Translations under genes and position numbers: made by a program
Shown here: in pieces, positions 42,759 through 53,254 of the stretch
Layout of the letters: every line of letters starts with the position of its first letter
Numbering within the stretch: the first letter of the stretch is position 1
Assembly (NCBI RefSeq): GCF_011299095.1
Contig: NZ_CP049889.1
Span: 1,282,501-1,346,500, forward strand
From: Jeotgalibaca porci
Lineage (GTDB): Bacteria; Bacillota; Bacilli; Lactobacillales; Aerococcaceae
Length of the DNA: 64,000 nucleotides
Direction of reading: 5' to 3'
The notes under the pieces: model-generated
The model's database searches: none
What the model was told of the DNA's origin: nothing
The model's input: only the letters and a program-made list of their open reading frames with translations

Positions 42759-43943
42759 CTAAAAAGGGTTTGCTAAATAATCCAATGCATAGGTGACATG
42801 TAATTCAGCTGCAATCAACAAACCTTTTTCATCTATATCGAATTGTTCATGATGATGGTTGAAGGCTGTACTTTCACCGCTTTGTGTTCCGACAAAGCAG
42901 TAAATGCCAGGAACGACTGCCAAGAAATCAGCGAAGTCATCGGCGCCCATACTTTTTGGTGCGTCGGTAATAATATTCTCTGCGCCAACTATTTTTTTAG
43001 CGGCTTGGAAAGCATGTTCTGCCGCACGTACGTCATTGATTAATGGCGCAGCTGCATCATAATTGGAAAATTCGATTGAAGTGCGGTGCGCCTCAGCTGT
43101 CAAACGCGCGATGCGTTCAACGGCTTCCAGAACTTGTGCGCGAACATCGGGATCGAACGTACGAACCGTTCCTTCAATGACTGCTTCGTTGGCAATGATA
43201 TTATAATTCGTTCCTGCTCGTAAAACGCCGATACCAACGACCACTTCATCACTCGGTTTGGTTTCACGTGAGACGATGGTTTGCAGCTCCGTTACAATCG
43301 CAGCCGCACTGACCAATGCATCGCGTCCTAAATCGGGATTTGAAACGTGGCCGCTTTTTCCATGAACGACAATTTTGAAAATATCACAAGAGGCGTTACT
43401 AGGTCCCGGCGTTGCTATGATAGTACCGACTGGATGACGTGAACTCAAGTGAATACCAAAAACGTGGTCCACATCATCCACAAAACCACCACGCACAAAT
43501 TGGCGCGCACCCGCACCGATCTCTTCAGCAGGTTGAAACGCGATAAGAATCGTTCCGGTAAAGGCCTCTTGATGTGCTTTTAATACACGAACGGCGCCTA
43601 AAAGTGCCGAGGCATGTCCATCGTGTCCACAGGCATGGTTTACACCTGGATTTACCGAAGCATATTCTGCTCCGGTTCGATCGTCCATCGGTAAAGCATC
43701 AATATCTGCACGTAACAATAGTGTTTTACCCGGTCCTTTTCCACCTGTTAGTGTTGCCAGTACGCCGGTTTCACCAACATTCACATAGGGTAGACCGATC
43801 TCTTCCAACTCTTCACGAATCCGTTGAATGGTATTAAATTCCTTCAAACTGACTTCTGGGTGTTTATGAAAATGCCGGCGTAACGCTACGATATAATCTT
43901 CAATATCTAAAATTTCTTGCTGAATCACTGCTTGTTCAACCAT
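42759..43943 (-). CDS. M20 family metallopeptidase/amidohydrolase
   Basis: 394 aa. Metal and active-site motifs are visible: LRADIDALPMDD (about 78-89), NHACGHDGHASALLG (about 102-116) and EEIGAGARQF (about 139). It belongs to the amidohydrolase branch (hippurate hydrolase, N-acetyl-L-amino-acid deacetylase, N-acetyldiaminopimelate deacetylase); the exact substrate is not clear. It lies downstream of the metNIQQ genes, separated from metQ2 by a hairpin that may attenuate readthrough. N-acyl-methionine hydrolysis would fit the context, but this is inference. Confidence 0.9.
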   Translation of the reverse strand: MVEQAVIQQEILDIEDYIVALRRHFHKHPEVSLKEFNTIQRIREELEEIGLPYVNVGETGVLATLTGGKGPGKTLLLRADIDALPMDDRTGAEYASVNPGVNHACGHDGHASALLGAVRVLKAHQEAFTGTILIAFQPAEEIGAGARQFVRGGFVDDVDHVFGIHLSSRHPVGTIIATPGPSNASCDIFKIVVHGKSGHVSNPDLGRDALVSAAAIVTELQTIVSRETKPSDEVVVGIGVLRAGTNYNIIANEAVIEGTVRTFDPDVRAQVLEAVERIARLTAEAHRTSIEFSNYDAAAPLINDVRAAEHAFQAAKKIVGAENIITDAPKSMGADDFADFLAVVPGIYCFVGTQSGESTAFNHHHEQFDIDEKGLLIAAELHVTYALDYLANPF

Positions 43944-43964
43944 AACCAGTCTCCTTTTTATAAG

Positions 43965-43992
43965 AAAAGGGCAAAGTCGCCTTTGCCCCTCT
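43965..43992 (-). terminator. Hairpin between metQ2 and the M20 peptidase gene
   Basis: GGGCAAAG (43969-43976) pairs with CTTTGCCC (43981-43988) with a 4-nt loop, followed on the minus strand by a T-rich tract. Terminator or partial attenuator. Confidence 0.75.
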
Positions 43993-44060
43993 TTCTATTA
44001 TTGAAAGTGAGTAATGAATCGTAAATCACTACTCGCTTAAAACGAAAACGTACTGTTTTA

Positions 44061-44882
44061 CTAATCAACCTGATCCCAAATTGGAATACTTGATCCTTTA
44101 GATGATTCTTTGATTACTTCTGCTGTTCCTTCTGTCTGGTAGTACTCAACGATTGTCTTGAAGACTTCGTTATCGACATTATCCGGATGTGCCACAATTG
44201 TATTGTAGTACGGTGCGGATTCTTCAGAAACAGGCTCCAAGAAAATCGCATCTTCAGTTGGAATGAAGCCTGCATCCACAGCCATTCCGCTGTTAATTAC
44301 AGAAGCATCCAAATCTTCCAATGAACGTGCAGTTAAGGAAGAATCCAATTCGTGGAATACGAAGTTATGTGGGTTAGCCGTAATATCATTCAAAGTAGGA
44401 AGTAATCCAGCAGCGGGGTCTACTTCAATCAAACCTGCTGTTTGTAATAAGTTCAACGCACGTCCGTTGTTTGACCCATCATTTGGAATACCAATTTCCG
44501 CACCATCCGGCAAATCCGCAACGTCTTTAACGTCTAAAGAATAAATACCAAGAGGAGCCATGACTGTATAACCGATCACCGTTAAATCTTCTCCGGCATT
44601 TTTGTTGTACTCATCCAAGAAAATTTCTGTTTGGAAAGAGTTCAAATCGATCGAACCATCTGCCAATGCAGTATTAGGTGTTGCGTAATCAGTGAATTTT
44701 TGTAAAGTAACTGCAATATTTTCTTTTTCTTTCAACTCTTTGATAACATGTTCCCAAGGCTCGTTGATTTCACCAACAACACCTACTGTTACTTCCGTTG
44801 CTTCGTTACTGCCGCCTCCGCAAGCTGCCAAGAAAAGCGCACTTGCTGCTACTAAACTACCAAAAAATTTCTTTTTATTCAT
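44061..44882 (-). CDS. metQ: Methionine ABC transporter substrate-binding lipoprotein, second copy
   Basis: 273 aa NlpA/MetQ-type lipoprotein: signal peptide with lipobox LFLAACGGG (Cys 22), then VGVVGEINEPWEH, DLNSFQTEIFLDEYN, PNDGSNNGRALNLLQ and the ligand-region NSGMAVDAGF. The start is ATG 44882 behind GGGGG; the upstream GTG lies on the ribosome site. It is a tandem paralogue of the gene just upstream, roughly half identical by eye. It may differ in ligand preference (L-Met, D-Met, Met sulfoxide or peptides). Confidence 0.92.
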   Translation of the reverse strand: MNKKKFFGSLVAASALFLAACGGGSNEATEVTVGVVGEINEPWEHVIKELKEKENIAVTLQKFTDYATPNTALADGSIDLNSFQTEIFLDEYNKNAGEDLTVIGYTVMAPLGIYSLDVKDVADLPDGAEIGIPNDGSNNGRALNLLQTAGLIEVDPAAGLLPTLNDITANPHNFVFHELDSSLTARSLEDLDASVINSGMAVDAGFIPTEDAIFLEPVSEESAPYYNTIVAHPDNVDNEVFKTIVEYYQTEGTAEVIKESSKGSSIPIWDQVD

Positions 44883-44912
44883 GATCACTAACCCCCAATT
44901 TTTTTTATTAAA

Positions 44913-45731
44913 TTAATCCCAAGCTGGAACGTCGTTGCCTTGTGTTACTTCTTCAAGTTTCTTAGCTGTTGCTTCTGTTTGATATTCTGCAACAACTTTC
45001 AAGTATGTTTCGTTGTCAGCATCATCAGCACGTGTTGCAACAACGTTTTTATAAATTTCGCTTACTTCGGAAATATTGTCTGTATCCAAGAATAAAGCAT
45101 CTTCACTCGGTACCAAACCAGAGTCTGTTGCAAAGTTTGTATTAATAACTGCTGCATCCACATCTGGAAGGGCACGAGCTGTTTGACTTGCATCCAAATC
45201 CGTGATGACTAGGTTTTTAGGATTATCAGTAATATCGTTAAGAGTTGGTTCTGTACCTGCCGCATCGTCCAAAGTAATCAAGTCGATTGCTTGCAGTAAT
45301 AGCAACGCACGTCCGCCGTTTGTCACATCGTTAGGAATAATAATTTTCGCGCCGTCTGCTAAATCAGCGTAGTCTTCAACTTTTTCTGAATAAAGACCAA
45401 GTGGCGAAACATAGGTATAACCGATGTGTGTCAAGTCACCATCGTTATCAGCGTTAAATGATTCTAAATACGCAACATGTTGGAAAGCGTTGATATCAAC
45501 ATCTCCGGCCTGTGCTGCCAAGTTTGGTTGCACATAGTCGCCGAACTGTTCGATTGTCAATTCAATCCCTTGATCCACTAAGCGCTCTTTTACGTCTTCC
45601 CATACTTCAACTTCAACTTCACTTACGACGCCGACTGAAACTTTAACAGACTCCTCCGTCGCTGTTTCAGAACCACATGCTGCCAAGAACAATGCCAAAC
45701 CTGCTGTTAAACCTAAGAATTTCTTATTCAT
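44913..45731 (-). CDS. metQ: Methionine ABC transporter substrate-binding lipoprotein, first copy
   Basis: 272 aa. Lipobox LFLAACGSE (Cys 19). MetQ/NlpA family segments VGVVSEVEVEVWEDV, DINAFQHVAYLESFN, IIIPNDVTNGGRALLLLQ and AAVINTNFATDSGL are visible. It lies 25 bp after metI. Captures methionine outside the membrane for MetI-MetN. Confidence 0.93.
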   Translation of the reverse strand: MNKKFLGLTAGLALFLAACGSETATEESVKVSVGVVSEVEVEVWEDVKERLVDQGIELTIEQFGDYVQPNLAAQAGDVDINAFQHVAYLESFNADNDGDLTHIGYTYVSPLGLYSEKVEDYADLADGAKIIIPNDVTNGGRALLLLQAIDLITLDDAAGTEPTLNDITDNPKNLVITDLDASQTARALPDVDAAVINTNFATDSGLVPSEDALFLDTDNISEVSEIYKNVVATRADDADNETYLKVVAEYQTEATAKKLEEVTQGNDVPAWD

Positions 45732-45756
45732 AATTATTTCCTCTTTTCTTTTTTTA

Positions 45757-46434
45757 TTAGTGACTAACTTTTTTGACTAAATAATTACCAATTGCTTGGC
45801 TGATAAAAACAATAATTAAGATTAAACCTGTTGCGACTAAGATAACATCGTCTTGGAATCGGTTATACCCGCGAGAGATAGCCAAGTTACCCAAGCCACC
45901 ACCGCCGACCGCGCCCGCCATTGCCGTTAAGCCAATGACGTTGATAATGGTCACAGCAGACACGCGGATGATAGATGCCAAGCCCTCTTTCAAATAAACA
46001 CGGAAGATAATATCCAGATTGCTTGTTCCCATGGCTTGCGCAGCTTCTACAACCCCCGGGTCAACTTCCAGCAAAGCATTTTGGATTTGACGGGCAAAGA
46101 AAGGAGTAGTCGAAATAACCAACGGGACGATTGCTGCCGTAGAACCAATTGACGTTCCTACGATGAAACGGGTTAATTTATAAATAACACCTAACAAGAT
46201 AATAAACGGTAGAGAACGGAACACGTTAACGATTTTGTCTAAAATATTGTAAAGCAGATGGTTCGGGGTCAGTCCATTTTCATCTGTAATAAGAAGGATG
46301 ACACCTAGGATGATACCCAGTACTCCTGCAATTAAAGCGGTCATGGTCACCATGTACAAAGTTTCCAGGAAAGCGACCCAAACGTCATCCCATATAGGTG
46401 TCACGTTTGGCAGTAAATTATTAATGAAATCCAT
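45757..46434 (-). CDS. metI: Methionine ABC transporter permease
   Basis: 225 aa with five or so transmembrane helices and the permease EAA-type coupling loop ALLEVDPGVVEAAQAMGTSN (about residues 125-144). The GLTAMAGAVGGGGLGNLA stretch is characteristic of MetI. 2 bp from the metN stop, so translationally coupled. Confidence 0.96.
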   Translation of the reverse strand: MDFINNLLPNVTPIWDDVWVAFLETLYMVTMTALIAGVLGIILGVILLITDENGLTPNHLLYNILDKIVNVFRSLPFIILLGVIYKLTRFIVGTSIGSTAAIVPLVISTTPFFARQIQNALLEVDPGVVEAAQAMGTSNLDIIFRVYLKEGLASIIRVSAVTIINVIGLTAMAGAVGGGGLGNLAISRGYNRFQDDVILVATGLILIIVFISQAIGNYLVKKVSH

Positions 46435-46436
46435 TA

Positions 46437-47510
46437 TTATTCCTCTCCTTTCTGAACTTTACGAGCTTCAATCTCGTCCGGTTCGATAATCGTTACTGTA
46501 ACGTCGCTATCTTGTAGGAAGCGAACCGCTTCAGCGATTTTATCTGGTGCACCGGATAAAACGATTAGTAAAGTTCCGACCGGTGTTTCTTGGAGGATTT
46601 CAACGTTTCCGAATAAAATGTTTCCGGCTACTTGGAAGTCTTTACTCAACTTGGAAATGAGCGGTTCACCGGTTGACCCGCCAACAAAGGACAGTTTAAC
46701 CAGGACATCATCTGCTGCCAAGTTTAGAAGGGTTGGATGCAATAGAACTGTTTCAATCCCTTGATCCACATGGGTTGCTGTGTCGATAAAGTCTTTTGTT
46801 AGTTGGTTTTGTGGTTGGGTGAAGATTTCCAGAAGTGAACCATTTTCAATGACATGCCCATCTTCCATAACCGCAACCTTGTTACAAATTTCCTTCACGA
46901 CTTGCATTTCATGCGTGATAATCACGATAGTTAGATTTAATTCTTTATTTAATTCCTTCAACAACGTTAAGATAGAAGATGTTGTCTTTGGATCTAAAGC
47001 ACTGGTTGCTTCGTCACACAACAGGATTTCCGGATCATTTGCCAACGCACGCGCAATTGCCACCCGTTGCTTTTGACCACCTGATAGTTGAGAAGGGTAC
47101 GCTTTGGCTTTATCCGCCAGACCGACGAGTTCCAATAACTCGGTTACTTTTTCGGCAATCTCTTGCTTGGTTAAGTCCGAACGTTTTAATGGGAAAGCCA
47201 CATTATCAAATATGGTCCGTGAATCCATTAAGTTAAAGTGTTGAAAGATCATGCCGATTTTTTTGCGGGCTTCACGCAGTTCTTCTTTATTAAGAGCGGT
47301 TATTTCATTTTTGTTTACCCATACTTTTCCTTCTGAAGGCGGTTGGAGTAAATTAATCGTCCGTACTAACGTACTTTTACCGGCACCGCTATAACCAACG
47401 ATTCCGTAAACATCTCCGCGTTCTACTTTTAATGAGACATTGCGTACTGCATTTATTTCACGTTTGCGCTCATCGACAAATGTGACTGATACATTTTGTA
47501 AGTCAATCAT
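46437..47510 (-). CDS. metN: Methionine ABC transporter ATP-binding protein
   Basis: 357 aa. ABC domain: Walker [10 protein letters not shown] (about 39-47), Q-loop FQHFNLM, signature LSGGQKQR, Walker [13 protein letters not shown] and H-loop IITHEM. The C-terminal about 85 residues are a NIL domain that senses methionine for trans-inhibition. The start is ATG 47510 behind GAGG; a longer open frame upstream overlaps the T-box terminator and is rejected. First gene of metNIQQ, governed by two T-boxes. Confidence 0.96.
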   Translation of the reverse strand: MIDLQNVSVTFVDERKREINAVRNVSLKVERGDVYGIVGYSGAGKSTLVRTINLLQPPSEGKVWVNKNEITALNKEELREARKKIGMIFQHFNLMDSRTIFDNVAFPLKRSDLTKQEIAEKVTELLELVGLADKAKAYPSQLSGGQKQRVAIARALANDPEILLCDEATSALDPKTTSSILTLLKELNKELNLTIVIITHEMQVVKEICNKVAVMEDGHVIENGSLLEIFTQPQNQLTKDFIDTATHVDQGIETVLLHPTLLNLAADDVLVKLSFVGGSTGEPLISKLSKDFQVAGNILFGNVEILQETPVGTLLIVLSGAPDKIAEAVRFLQDSDVTVTIIEPDEIEARKVQKGEE

Positions 47511-47534
47511 GTTTGTTTCCTCATTTCTATTTGA

Positions 47535-47815
47535 ATATAAAAAAACACCCATCCCGAATCCGCTCTAAAGAGAGAATTCAAAGGACGAGTGCCAAAGCAT
47601 TCGTGTTACCACCTTCGTTCGGATAGCCTTCACAGGTCAATCCCTTAGGAAGTGAAAAATTCACTTCGACGCTATAATGGGCGTACCCAGCAAAGATTTA
47701 CGTCGCCGCTCATCCTTGCCGCTCCAAGGCCATTTTCCAGTCGTTCAGTTGCTTGTTTTCACCATCCCAAGCTCTCTGTGAAACTTCCCGTCCTGTACTT
47801 TCCTTTTCAATGCGT
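47535..47815 (-). promoter_or_regulatory. T-box riboswitch, promoter-distal copy (next to metN)
   Basis: On the minus strand: stem I start with CAGAGAGC near 47777, T-box sequence AAGGTGGTAACACG (47616-47603), and a terminator of CACTCGTCC (47592-47584) with GGATGGGTG (47553-47545) and a T-run. A candidate ATG specifier lies in GGAAAATGGCC near 47732. It should sense uncharged tRNA-Met and let metN be transcribed. Confidence 0.85.
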
Positions 47816-47825
47816 TTTTTGAAAA

Positions 47826-48130
47826 TAAAAAACTCGTCCTCTCCACACACTTTACGTGTCAGAAAGGACGAGAGTCAAGTTCATTCTCGTGTTACCACCT
47901 TTGTTCGTCAAAGCATCACTACTTCAACCTTAGCCAGTGCCTCCGCCAAAAGAAACGGATGATACTGAGACACTATAACGGGCGTTCCCGTCCTGACCTA
48001 AAGCAGATGCATTCGGCCAAGCCACTCGGAGACCATCTTCCTACATTCTTTCCTTGCTTGCTTTCACCTGACCAAGCTCTCTCTAAAAGGACGTCCTGAA
48101 GTACTCTTCTCTTCGCTGTGTTTTTCGATG
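47826..48130 (-). promoter_or_regulatory. T-box riboswitch, promoter-proximal copy
   Basis: Second complete T-box: AGAGAGCTTGGTCAGGTGAAAG near 48084-48063, candidate ATG specifier in GGAAGATGGTC near 48036, T-box sequence AAGGTGGTAACACG (47901-47888), and a terminator CTCGTCCTTTCTGACAC/GTGTG..GGACGAG with T-run at 47873-47828. The two specifier neighbourhoods align (AxATGGyCT), so both probably read Met. Confidence 0.87.
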
Positions 48131-48135
48131 TGCTT

Positions 48136-48164
48136 ACTATAACCAATTTCTCATTTAATGTCAA
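48136..48164 (-). promoter_or_regulatory. Promoter of the met transport operon
   Basis: On the minus strand TTGACA (48164-48159), 17-bp spacer and TATAGT (48141-48136), just ahead of the first T-box. Confidence 0.85.
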
Positions 48165-48253
48165 CAGCTTGAATAAAAAAGATTTTTGATAGGGTTATCA
48201 GAAGCGATTTTGAGCATAATATGGTAAGGTTTTCATGAGAAGGGGTGAGAATA

Positions 48254-49135
48254 ATGCAGAAGAAAACGAAGATTTTTGTTATCTTGGGAATGCTTGTTAC
48301 TGCTGGTGCCGTCTTGTTGGGCACTTATTTCTCAAGGTCTGACTCTGTTGCGGATAGTGGCGAAATTGTGAGCCCGGAAAGTTCAGAAGTTGAAAAAGCA
48401 AGTGCTGTCGAAGAGGTTGTGATGGCAGTAATGAATGAATATGGCGTCAGCCCGGAACAAGTGGCGATTTCCTATTATCATTTTCAGCAAGACGACGCGT
48501 ATGTGTTGAATGAAGATTGGATGATGAATGCAGGCAGTACAACAAAAGTTGCGACGGCGATGTTGTTTTCGGATTTGATTTGGCAAGGAGATCTGGCTTG
48601 GGACAGTGAGCTGCCCTATAACGAATCCTACTATGAAGCAGGCGAGGGCGCAGTGACGAATTCTGAGAAGAAAGCCGCCTATACCGTCGAAGAACTGGTC
48701 TATGAGATGTTAACGCACTCTGACAATACCGCCACAAATACGCTGGCGTTTTACTATATAGATAATGTTGGGGACTACTGGTACGATGTGACGCAAATGA
48801 GCGGTTTGGATATCACTAACCCGGAAATAATGGAAGGTAACTTCGCGACCACGGATATTATGGCCCACACCTTAATGCGGGCAGTTGAAAATGAACAATA
48901 TGCCACAGTTGTTGCGATTATGCGGAATGCGCAAGCAGATTTTCGATTAAAAATGTTCGTTTCGAACGACATGGCGGCGAAGTACGGCAGTTTTGGTGCC
49001 TACCAACATGATATAGGGGTTTATTTTGAAGGCGACACCCCCCTTTACGTTGTGGCTGTGTTTACGGAGAATGTTCCAAATGTGGATGCATTTATCGGAC
49101 AGTTGAATTTACGATTGCTCGAATGGCAAGGATAA
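48254..49135 (+). CDS. Serine beta-lactamase-like hydrolase
   Basis: 293 aa. N-terminal membrane anchor or signal (about residues 7-25), then a class A beta-lactamase/PBP-like domain: SxxK in GSTTKVA (about 97-101) and the SDN motif in THSDNTATN (about 155-163). The usual KTG triad is not obvious; KYGSFG is the closest. It may be a D,D-carboxypeptidase-like or inactive sensor homologue rather than a resistance enzyme. ATG 48254 follows GGGG at 8 bp; the gene is divergent from the met operon. Confidence 0.83.
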   Translation: MQKKTKIFVILGMLVTAGAVLLGTYFSRSDSVADSGEIVSPESSEVEKASAVEEVVMAVMNEYGVSPEQVAISYYHFQQDDAYVLNEDWMMNAGSTTKVATAMLFSDLIWQGDLAWDSELPYNESYYEAGEGAVTNSEKKAAYTVEELVYEMLTHSDNTATNTLAFYYIDNVGDYWYDVTQMSGLDITNPEIMEGNFATTDIMAHTLMRAVENEQYATVVAIMRNAQADFRLKMFVSNDMAAKYGSFGAYQHDIGVYFEGDTPLYVVAVFTENVPNVDAFIGQLNLRLLEWQG

Positions 49136-49217
49136 AATGGCTATTTCAAATGTTGCGAAACACTGCTACAATTAAAAATGAGAGGTTTTTAATAATAGTG
49201 ACGCAGGAGGAATAGCC

Positions 49218-50372
49218 ATGGCTTTGACAACGAATCAGCAATTGGAAAAAATCGTACCTTCAAAAATTCGTGAAATGGATGAAATTTTCCGTTCAGTAGA
49301 AGGTTGCATCATGATGACAATGGGCGAGCCGGATTTTGGAATGCCCGAAAACGTGAAGGAAGCGGCCATTGCGGCCATCCAAAGCGATCAATCGCATTAT
49401 TCCCACTCAATGGGAACCGGTGAGGCTCGTGAAGCGGTGGCGGCGTTCATGAAAAAACGTCATGGCTTGGATTTTGACCCCGAGACAGAAATTATTATGA
49501 CAACGGGAGCCACCGAAGCGATTTATTCGGCTTTGTTCGGTATCTTGAATCCGGGTGAGAAGGTAATTGTCCCGAGTCCGTATTTCCCGTTATATAAACA
49601 AGCAACCACAACGGCTTACGGAGAAACAATTGAAGTCGATACATCAGAGACCGGATTTCTGATGACACCGGAATTATTGCACCAAACGATGGCTGAGAAT
49701 GAGAATGTAAAAGCAATCGTTTTAAATTTCCCAAGTAATCCGACCGGTGTCACGTATACAAAAGAAGAACTAACGGCATTGGCAGAAGCGATTAAACAGT
49801 ATGAAATGTTTGTTATCAGTGATGAAATCTATAGTGAACTGACTTACGGTGTGGAACACGTATCGATGGCAAAATTATTGCCGGAGCAAACCATTTTGAT
49901 TAATGGCGCTTCGAAGTCATTTGCCATGACAGGCTGGCGGGTTGGGTTTATCGCAGCGAAGAAACAATGGATTCCGCCTATTTTCAAGGTTCACCAAACG
50001 GTGGTGACAACCGGTGTGACCGTATCTTATGCGGCTGCTGCTGAAGCCTTCCGAAATAGTGAAGCCGATATTGAGCGCATGCGTGAAGCGTATGAAGTGC
50101 GCAGAAATATTTGTTTGGCTGCCTTGCAAGACGCTGGCTTTAGTGTTCCCGAACCAAAAGGAGCTTTTTATGTCTTTGCGCGTATTCCCGAAAAATTCGG
50201 GACGGACGATTTGACATTTTGTCAGATACTAGCAAAAGAAGCGCGCGTAGGGATGATTCCCGGAAGTATATTTGGTCCGGGCGGCGAAGGCTATGTCCGT
50301 ATGAGCTTTGCCTTAGCAACCGATTTAGTGACGGAAGCGATGCGTCGCGTGAGCATGTTTGTCGGAAAGTAA
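49218..50372 (+). CDS. Pyridoxal-phosphate aminotransferase (class I/II)
   Basis: 384 aa. Fold-type I aspartate-aminotransferase family: TTGATEAIYSAL near residue 96, NFPSNPTGVTY near 170, ISDEIYSELTY, and the PLP-lysine motif ASKSFAMTGWRVGF (Lys near 235), with an RMSFAL C-terminal arginine. Resembles PatA/AraT-type aromatic or N-acetyl-diaminopimelate aminotransferases; the substrate is uncertain. GGAGG precedes the ATG. It may be paired functionally with the M20 enzyme, but lies on the other strand. Confidence 0.92.
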   Translation: MALTTNQQLEKIVPSKIREMDEIFRSVEGCIMMTMGEPDFGMPENVKEAAIAAIQSDQSHYSHSMGTGEAREAVAAFMKKRHGLDFDPETEIIMTTGATEAIYSALFGILNPGEKVIVPSPYFPLYKQATTTAYGETIEVDTSETGFLMTPELLHQTMAENENVKAIVLNFPSNPTGVTYTKEELTALAEAIKQYEMFVISDEIYSELTYGVEHVSMAKLLPEQTILINGASKSFAMTGWRVGFIAAKKQWIPPIFKVHQTVVTTGVTVSYAAAAEAFRNSEADIERMREAYEVRRNICLAALQDAGFSVPEPKGAFYVFARIPEKFGTDDLTFCQILAKEARVGMIPGSIFGPGGEGYVRMSFALATDLVTEAMRRVSMFVGK

Positions 50373-50434
50373 CGTATTCGGACATTTCACTCTGAATATC
50401 ATCGCAAAAAATCCGAATCCCACCTAAAAAATGA

Positions 50435-50463
50435 TTGACGCCTGCCCCCTCGTAGCGTAATAT
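50435..50463 (+). promoter_or_regulatory. pyrG promoter with a GGGC start site
   Basis: TTGACG (50435-50440), 17-bp spacer and TAATAT (50458-50463). The base 8 nt downstream is the first G of GGGC (50471-50474), the initially transcribed sequence needed for reiterative G addition at pyrG. Confidence 0.8.
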
Positions 50464-50470
50464 TTTTGAA

Positions 50471-52186
<1,716 letters not shown>

Positions 52187-52268
52187 AATCGAACACATCT
52201 CTTTTCCAAGAGGTTGTCTTTTTCCCGTAACCGTCGTAAAATGGGGCTCAACCCGTATGGGAAATAAA

Positions 52269-52342
52269 ACCAGAGTAGGGAACAAAGCGTTAAGTGTCGG
52301 GAGGATGGGATGTTGCCCCCGGACGAAAAGGAAGCTCTATGG
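52269..52342 (+). ncRNA. THF (tetrahydrofolate) riboswitch
   Basis: CCAGAGTAGG opens the P1 stem closed by CTCTATGG at the end. In between are the THF-riboswitch core GCGTTAAGTGTCGGG, GGATGGGATGTTG and CCCCCGGACGAAAAGG. Conserved blocks and order match the folT-associated aptamer. It lies 71 bp upstream of folT. Whether it acts on translation or transcription is unclear; no obvious terminator is visible. Confidence 0.88.
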
Positions 52343-52412
52343 ACTTGCTTGCGGTTTTGTTCTCGCATTCGCTGCATAATTTTGTAGCGACTCTAAGAAG
52401 GAGTTGCTGTAG

Positions 52413-52964
52413 ATGAAAAATATTTCATCTCGTCGCTTTTCAGCCAAAGACATTGCTGTCATTGGTCTGATGATTGCTATTAAAGTTGTTCTTACCCGCT
52501 TTTTAGCAGTCGAAACACAATTTGTAAGGGTCAGCTTTACGTTTATTCCAACTATTTTATTGGCTGTCATGTACGGACCATGGGTGAGTGGATTCTCCGG
52601 AGCAGGTGCTGATTTACTAGGCTTTTTCCTTTTCCCAAAAGGCTTCCCATTTTCGCCAGGGTTCACGATTTCAGCCGCGATTGGTCCCATGATTTATGCG
52701 TTTATTCTCTACAAAAAACGCCTGTCACTCGGCCGTCTTATCACTGCAAATCTTGCTGTGACAGTACTTGTGAATGTCGGATTGAATTCATTATGGCTCT
52801 ATATCCTGTATGATCAAGCTTTTTGGGGAATGTTACCGATTCGTTTAGGAGAAAATATCCTGACCCTTCCAATCGAGATTGCCATCATCTATTGGATTAC
52901 AGGAAATCCATCCATACAACGATTATTGACCGACTACCCGGTCAAATGGCGGAAAGAAAAATAG
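52413..52964 (+). CDS. folT: ECF transporter S component for folate
   Basis: 183 aa with about five to six transmembrane helices. FolT-like features: an N-terminal FSAKDIAVIGLMIAIKVVL segment with an AxxxA-like helix for docking the ECF module, FTFIPTILLAVMYGPW, and GFPFSPGFTISA. The assignment rests on the family pattern plus the THF riboswitch directly upstream. The ECF ATPases and T-protein are not in this window. GAAGGAG precedes the ATG. Confidence 0.93.
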   Translation: MKNISSRRFSAKDIAVIGLMIAIKVVLTRFLAVETQFVRVSFTFIPTILLAVMYGPWVSGFSGAGADLLGFFLFPKGFPFSPGFTISAAIGPMIYAFILYKKRLSLGRLITANLAVTVLVNVGLNSLWLYILYDQAFWGMLPIRLGENILTLPIEIAIIYWITGNPSIQRLLTDYPVKWRKEK

Positions 52965-53008
52965 AATTGCCTTTTTTTAACACGTTTTTACAATAATTAT
53001 TCATAAAA

Positions 53009-53048
53009 GAAGGAACCAGGAGAATATAATTCCCGGTTCCTTCTTTTT
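53009..53048 (+). terminator. Terminator of folT
   Basis: GAAGGAACC (53009-53017) pairs with GGTTCCTTC (53035-53043), with inner pairing of GGA and TCC, then a T-run. Confidence 0.9.
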
Positions 53049-53050
53049 TA

Positions 53051-53254
53051 ACGAATAATAGTGGCGTAAACGTGGTCAAAAAGGCAGATCCGATAGCCAC
53101 TTTGTCATGGTTGTTGCTGCTTTAGCAGCTTACAAACATGATACACTTGGACTTCGGCCCACAGTGCTCCTAAAATAATGCGCGAATGGTCTTCGCCCAT
53201 CCTGTGCTTATTCGTTCCAGTGATTCGGATCTAAACGCCTTTTTTCACACTCTC
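53051..53254 (-). repeat. Structured intergenic element, copy B (long form)
   Basis: Reverse-oriented relative of 8879-9015, 204 bp. On the minus strand it starts immediately after the TAA of the HD gene and shows the same blocks: GTGTGAAAAAAGGCGTTTAG, ATCCGAATCACTGGAACG, AATAAGCACAGGATGG, GCGCATTATT, then an extra about 67-bp segment with its own GCTGC/GCAGC hairpin, followed by TCGGATCTGCCTTTTTGA and ACGTTTACGCCACTATTATT. The outer stem AGATCCGA/TCGGATCT is conserved. Confidence 0.82.

Noticed and set aside
47511-47552. Longer MetN start at 47552
   Set aside because: The extra codons translate the T-box terminator stem and T-run; the ATG at 47510 has a ribosome site and the family's usual N-terminus.
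48245-49135. Acquired beta-lactamase
   Set aside because: SxxK and SDN motifs are present but no convincing KTG triad, and the setting shows no mobile DNA. Serine hydrolase of unknown role is the safer call.
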